Positions 59,966 through 64,000 of a stretch of 64,000 nucleotides of DNA are shown here, piece by piece. Source of the stretch: Pseudoalteromonas sp. XI10 (GTDB taxonomy: Bacteria; Pseudomonadota; Gammaproteobacteria; Enterobacterales; Alteromonadaceae); assembly GCF_001469895.1 (NCBI RefSeq), contig NZ_LOPY01000040.1:62001-126000 (forward strand), written 5' to 3'. The translations under genes and the position numbers were made by a program. Each line of letters begins with the position of its first letter. The stretch's first letter is position 1. The notes beneath the pieces are model-generated. The model saw nothing but the letters and a program-made list of their open reading frames with translations. It searched no databases and was not told the origin of the DNA.

Positions 59966-60000
59966 ACGCTTGGCAATAAATTTGCCAAGCGTTTTTTATT
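59966..60000 (+). terminator. rho-independent terminator after the RND operon
   Basis: AACGCTTGGCA and TGCCAAGCGTT-type arms around ATAAAT, then TTTTTATTT. Confidence 0.88.
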
Positions 60001-60099
60001 TAAAAATATGTTCCTATAAATCGTATTGTTTTGCTAAGCTTAAATGAGCAAAAAAGAAACAATTCAAGAAATTACTAAATACGTTATAAGGACATAGCT

Positions 60100-61716
60100 A
60101 TGAAAATTCTACGCTACACAGCTTTGGTAAGTTGTTTATCCATTTGTATGCCTGTGCTGGCTGAAAACCAATACTTACAACAACAGCTTGAGCCTATTCT
60201 GATTGGTGAGTCTCACAGTATAGAAGGACAACAAATCCACTCCCCAGAAATGACCGTTGCCACCTATAAAGCAAATAATTTTGAACGAGTATGGGACAAC
60301 GCAAAATATGCCAAGCAAGCGCTCAACTTAATTGCGCAAGCAGAACTTGAAGGGCTATCTCCTAACGACTATCACTTTGATACATTAATGGCGCTGATCA
60401 ACGAAATAGATAAACGCGGAGCGGATGCCGTAGAAGCACAGTTTGATGTTCTAATGACTGATGCCGTGATGAGCTATGCAAAACACCTAATTCGCGGAAA
60501 GGTAAACCCAAAACAATTGGCAGCTACTTGGAACTATGAACAGTTTGATGTCAGCCCAGATGCCGCAGCGGCCTCATTACTTAAACATGTAAAATCAAAA
60601 AGCCTTGATAAAGGACTTGAAAACCTAAAACCAGTTTTGCCTCATTATAAGCGTTTAAAAGACGCCCTTGTGTTTTATCGAGAGCTTGATGCCACTGGCG
60701 AGTTACCTGACTTCGCACTGCAAAATAAGGTATTAAAACCCGGGCAGTCGGACCCAGCGGTACCGCTTTTAAGACAAAAGTTAAAACGACTAAAGTATTT
60801 TGAAGGCAGTAACAGTGATGCCACTGATTATAACGATGAGCTAGTAGCAGCAGTTAAACGCTTTCAAAATGCCCATCAAGTTGCTGATGACGGTATAATT
60901 GGCAACGCCACTTTAAAGCTACTCAACAAAGATTACAGTGAGTACGTTAATGATATTTTAGTGAACCTAGAGCGCATTCGTTGGGTTGATAATACCCTTA
61001 CAGAGCGCTTCTTAGTGGTAAATATCGCAGGCTATTTGCTGTATTTGTTTGAAGACAACAAATTGAAATGGCAAACCAATGTAGTTGTAGGCAGAAACTA
61101 CACCAAAACCCCAATATTTAAAGGGCAAATGAGCTATATCGTGATGAATCCAACGTGGACAGTACCGCGGAGTATTTCAGGTGGCATCATCAAAAAAATG
61201 AAAGAAAACCCAAACTACTTAAACGAGAAAGACTTTGTTGTAGTTGATAGTCGCCGTAACCCAGTTGATAGCGAGAGTATTGATTGGCCGAATGCCAGCC
61301 GCAAAAACTTCCCATATTGGTTTGTACAACAGCCTTCAGAGAATAATTCATTGGGGCAAATCAAGTTTATGTTCCCAAATAAATACTCAATCTATTTGCA
61401 CGATACCCCTGCAAAAAGTTTATTCCAGCAAGACCAACGTGCATTTAGCCACGGCTGTGTAAGAGTTGATGATCCATTCACCTTAGCTGAGAAAATCTTA
61501 GAAACGTCGGATAATTGGAGCCGTAGTGAAATTGATGACGCCATTGCTGCAAAAGAAACTAAAAAAGTCAGCTTATCAAAACCGCTAGACGTACTTTTAA
61601 TGTATTGGACCGTTGCGGGTAACGACGAGGGCCTACAATTTTATACCGACGTTTATAATCGCGATGGTGCGTTATTAAAAGCACTCACCACACCATTAAC
61701 AAACAATACAATTTAG
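60100..61716 (+). CDS. L,D-transpeptidase of the YcbB/LdtD type
   Basis: A 538-residue protein with a signal peptide (cut near VLAEN). A scaffold domain comes first, then a peptidoglycan-binding helix domain (about 207-285, LKPGQSDPAVPLLRQKLKRL). The YkuD catalytic domain follows with the cysteine C453 in SHGCVRVDDP and the histidine HDTP motif upstream. Enzymes of this type form 3-3 cross-links between stem peptides and resist most beta-lactams. Order and length match LdtD (615) with a shorter N-terminal part. It is followed after 8 bases by the M15 peptidase gene. Confidence 0.92.
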   Translation: MKILRYTALVSCLSICMPVLAENQYLQQQLEPILIGESHSIEGQQIHSPEMTVATYKANNFERVWDNAKYAKQALNLIAQAELEGLSPNDYHFDTLMALINEIDKRGADAVEAQFDVLMTDAVMSYAKHLIRGKVNPKQLAATWNYEQFDVSPDAAAASLLKHVKSKSLDKGLENLKPVLPHYKRLKDALVFYRELDATGELPDFALQNKVLKPGQSDPAVPLLRQKLKRLKYFEGSNSDATDYNDELVAAVKRFQNAHQVADDGIIGNATLKLLNKDYSEYVNDILVNLERIRWVDNTLTERFLVVNIAGYLLYLFEDNKLKWQTNVVVGRNYTKTPIFKGQMSYIVMNPTWTVPRSISGGIIKKMKENPNYLNEKDFVVVDSRRNPVDSESIDWPNASRKNFPYWFVQQPSENNSLGQIKFMFPNKYSIYLHDTPAKSLFQQDQRAFSHGCVRVDDPFTLAEKILETSDNWSRSEIDDAIAAKETKKVSLSKPLDVLLMYWTVAGNDEGLQFYTDVYNRDGALLKALTTPLTNNTI

Positions 61717-61724
61717 AGGTCACT

Positions 61725-62588
61725 ATGTATTTCAGCCGTATTATTTTTAGTGTGTGCTTAGCGTTAACTACATGCTCTGTTGCTGCCATTGAGTTAACTG
61801 ACTCGCTGCACAGCCTTGTACTTGATGCAAAACAAGTGCTAACACTTGATAACACGGCTGATTTTACAGCTACGGCAGTATCAGATGTTGAGACTGAGCG
61901 ATTAGGGCCAAATAGCATTGCCGTTTATGCCCCAGAAAATGCAGGGTTTTATAGCCTAGTACTGAGTAACAACAAAACCAGCAAACGCTTACTCGTTATA
62001 GTGAAAAAACCATTCAATGCTAACAATAAGCAATTGAATAATTATCAAATAGGCCTCTACCCTGCCCCTTATAAAGGCTACACACAATACAGTGCACCAA
62101 ACGGGTTTATAGAAATTTTTGAGAAAGACTTATCACGCCAGCTGACTCCTCATGTGCAAGTTAAAAATGTAATTTGTAAGCAAGTGAGTGGCTTTCCAAA
62201 GTATCTTTATGTCAACAACGATGGCTTGATGATGCTCGAAGATCTGCTCACGTTTGTACAAAATGAAGGGATTAAAGTAAGCAAATTTGCCTTTATCAGC
62301 GGCTATAGAACACCCCACTACAATCGCTCAATTGGTAATGGCAAACACAGCCGACACCAATACGGCGATGCCTTTGACCTATATATAGATGAAGATGGTG
62401 ATGGCCGAATGGACGATTTAAACGGTGATGGCAAACTAACGATTGCTGATGTTGATGTGCTTTATAAAATGTTTGAAAAGTTCCAAAAACAGAGCCGCTA
62501 TAATGGCGGTATTGGCCGCTATAAACCCGCCTCCCATCACGGTGGTTTTGTTCACATAGATAACCGTGGATTTACCGCTAGGTGGTAA
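61725..62588 (+). CDS. YcbK-like M15 peptidase with EF-hand-like insert
   Basis: A 287-residue secreted protein with a signal peptide (cut near VAAIE). The catalytic part has GYRTPHYN, then SRHQYGDAFD (H211, D218) and near the end HHGGFVHIDNRG (H277), the zinc site of the DUF882/M15 family that trims peptidoglycan. Between H211/D218 and H277 there is an insert with DEDGDGRMDDLNGDGKLT (222-239), two acidic loops like calcium EF-hands. It is in an operon with the L,D-transpeptidase (8 bases between), as ycbB and ycbK are in E. coli. Confidence 0.87.
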   Translation: MYFSRIIFSVCLALTTCSVAAIELTDSLHSLVLDAKQVLTLDNTADFTATAVSDVETERLGPNSIAVYAPENAGFYSLVLSNNKTSKRLLVIVKKPFNANNKQLNNYQIGLYPAPYKGYTQYSAPNGFIEIFEKDLSRQLTPHVQVKNVICKQVSGFPKYLYVNNDGLMMLEDLLTFVQNEGIKVSKFAFISGYRTPHYNRSIGNGKHSRHQYGDAFDLYIDEDGDGRMDDLNGDGKLTIADVDVLYKMFEKFQKQSRYNGGIGRYKPASHHGGFVHIDNRGFTARW

Positions 62589-62698
62589 TTGCAAGCTTCA
62601 TATAACCCTTGAAGAAATATTATCCAATTGCATTATTACTGCTTGATTGGTAAGTTGTTGTGATTAATGGAAATACTACAATAACAACAAAGGGAATT

Positions 62699-63661
62699 AT
62701 GCGCTTTATCCTCTGCATTTTTTATATTTCAGTCCTTAGTGGTTGTCAGAGTTTTATTGCTTATCAAATCACTCAACCTGTAGAAGAGATATCTTACGGT
62801 GGCCCTGACGACCCAATGTTGAATACCGTTTACGAAGGCATACCTCGAAAAACATGTAACACTACACATGAATGTTTAGCAGTTAGAATATTTTCCCATA
62901 ATGATTTAATCGAATATTTTGAGCAAGGTGAACAATTTGGCATAACTTTTCAACTTAAATCAAAAGAGGAAATGGAAACATTTGAAACAACTTTGACCTC
63001 TATAAATGGTGCCAAACAGAAAAACGATTCAGCAATTATACTATTCCCAGGTTATGGTGTGAGTAGTTTGATTTATAGCTTTCAAGCCCGCTGGCTTAGC
63101 CATTTTACCGGCAAAGATGTCATCCTAATGCCTGCGAGCAATCAGTATAGTGAATTCAAATTTGGCCTAAACAGCCTTGATGTATTAAAGCAATATTTAA
63201 ATACCAATCAATACCAACAAATTGATATTTTAAGTTATTCAATGGGCAGTATTGCTGCTATGCAACTTGCAAAGCAAATGCCTAATGTAAAGCAGCAGAT
63301 AATGGTTGCACCAATGGTGCATTTTGATACCGCATTAATGTCCGTAGCTAAAAGTTATCACCCAACCTTAAGCTACTTTGTCAAAGATAATGATTTTAAA
63401 AACGCAGCAAAAGATGTAATTCAAAACAGTGCTATTGATGAAACACAGCTTGATTTATTCGCCCTACTGAACGGCAAACAATCAGCTAATAGAACCACAC
63501 TCTATGTCAGTAACGCAGATCCAATAAGCCCTGCTGGTTATTGGCAAGTACTTCAAAATAAGAGTGTATCCATAGTGCATTACAGTAATTTAGACCACAC
63601 CAGAATGGTCAGCCTTATTAATCAAGCCATGCGCAATGAGGTTTTACATCGATTAATGTAA
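62699..63661 (+). CDS. alpha/beta-hydrolase lipoprotein, unknown substrate
   Basis: A 320-residue protein from the ATG at 62699, which has AGGGA close upstream; a GTG 13 codons earlier is less likely. The lipobox is LSGC (RFILCIFYISVLSGCQSF). The hydrolase part has ILFPGYGVSSLIYSFQARWL at the first strand and a nucleophile elbow ILSYSMGSIAAMQLA in a serine-centred S-x-S-x-G form. A late acidic residue and histidine (LDHTRM) complete a triad candidate. The name of the family is not clear to me. It precedes a serine hydrolase gene by 22 bases. Confidence 0.75.
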   Translation: MRFILCIFYISVLSGCQSFIAYQITQPVEEISYGGPDDPMLNTVYEGIPRKTCNTTHECLAVRIFSHNDLIEYFEQGEQFGITFQLKSKEEMETFETTLTSINGAKQKNDSAIILFPGYGVSSLIYSFQARWLSHFTGKDVILMPASNQYSEFKFGLNSLDVLKQYLNTNQYQQIDILSYSMGSIAAMQLAKQMPNVKQQIMVAPMVHFDTALMSVAKSYHPTLSYFVKDNDFKNAAKDVIQNSAIDETQLDLFALLNGKQSANRTTLYVSNADPISPAGYWQVLQNKSVSIVHYSNLDHTRMVSLINQAMRNEVLHRLM

Positions 63662-63683
63662 CCAACAAATAACAAGGACAGCA

Positions 63684-64000
63684 ATGAACATATTCTTTAA
63701 GAAATTAAGATTACTTGTAGTTTTTTATCTACTCGCAATTTCAAGCCTCGCAAATAGCCAAAACATGCAAACAGAGATGGCTGACTTTATTAATGGCTTT
63801 CATAACTTTAAGCAGTTTAATGGCAATGTATTAGTTGCAAAGGATGAAAAAATACTGTTTGAACAAAGCTTTGGCTATGCCAACTTTGAGTGGGATATAA
63901 GACATAGTAATAAAAGTAAATTTAGAATTGGTTCAATTACCAAACAATTTACCGCCATGTTAATTCTGCAATTGGCACAAGATGGAAAACTTAAACTCGA
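63684..64000 (+). CDS. beta-lactamase-fold serine hydrolase (partial, 3' end outside window)
   Basis: About 105 residues are visible. A signal peptide (MNIFFKKLRLLVVFYLLAIS, cut near SLANS) is followed by a mature chain with VLVAKDEKILFEQSFGYANFEW and RIGSITKQFTAMLIL. SITK is the catalytic SxxK of class C beta-lactamases and related esterases or D-aminopeptidases. AAGGA stands before the ATG. The rest of the protein lies outside the window, so the substrate cannot be judged. Confidence 0.85.
   Translation, partial: MNIFFKKLRLLVVFYLLAISSLANSQNMQTEMADFINGFHNFKQFNGNVLVAKDEKILFEQSFGYANFEWDIRHSNKSKFRIGSITKQFTAMLILQLAQDGKLKL

Overview
The window is chromosomal DNA from a marine gammaproteobacterium of the order Alteromonadales, most likely Pseudoalteromonas or a close relative. 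This is judged from gene content and low-to-moderate GC, not from a database search. Pointers are the Enterobacteria/Vibrio-like block trxB-aat-bpt-infA-clpA-clpS-cspD, a monomeric NADP isocitrate dehydrogenase, a Pla-1/VolA-type lipase lipoprotein, NhaD and other probable sodium-coupled carriers, and an MksBEF-type condensin. I see no rRNA, tRNA, insertion sequence, phage integrase or CRISPR array. Most genes are dense, and many convergent pairs are closed by hairpin terminators.

Layout. 1-1.7 kb: YqhA-family membrane protein (cut by the window edge), a small secreted protein, a YrhK-like protein and an AhpD-like protein. 1.8-8.2 kb: topA and a very large Ig-repeat lipoprotein. 8.4-16 kb: DAACS carrier, sohB, Pla-1/VolA lipase, yciK-like reductase, pssA. 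16-22 kb: trxB, then an N-degron block (writers Aat and Bpt, readers ClpS and ClpA) with infA and cspD. 22.4-24.7 kb: icd with a leader that can form two competing hairpins. 24.8-34.2 kb: a signalling cluster with a Tat-exported PotD-like binding protein paired with a hybrid histidine kinase, a second GAF/PAS hybrid kinase, and two diguanylate cyclases around a yfcH-like gene. 34.2-36.7 kb: LysR regulator divergent from an SbtA-like bicarbonate carrier, followed by a CI-like HTH protein. 36.7-38.1 kb: three unrecognised minus-strand genes, including a 59-codon gene with a duplicated LQGSxGIVILVP-KKK segment. 38.3-46 kb: sbcB, a beta-hydroxyacid dehydrogenase, glutathione peroxidase overlapping ldhA, an NSS carrier, a phosphopantetheinyl transferase, and lysC under a lysine riboswitch. 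46.3-52.3 kb: nhaD and an mksF-mksE-mksB operon without the nuclease subunit. 52.5-64 kb: DUF4136 lipoprotein, TonB-dependent receptor, YkgJ-like protein, RND adaptor and pump, an L,D-transpeptidase/M15 peptidase pair for peptidoglycan, an alpha/beta-hydrolase lipoprotein, and the start of a beta-lactamase-fold serine hydrolase cut by the right edge.

Most genes are housekeeping or envelope functions. The least explained pieces are the repeat peptide gene with its two neighbours (36.7-38.1 kb), the binding-protein/kinase pair (24.8-28.3 kb), the Mks operon, and structured non-coding stretches at infA/clpA and upstream of icd.
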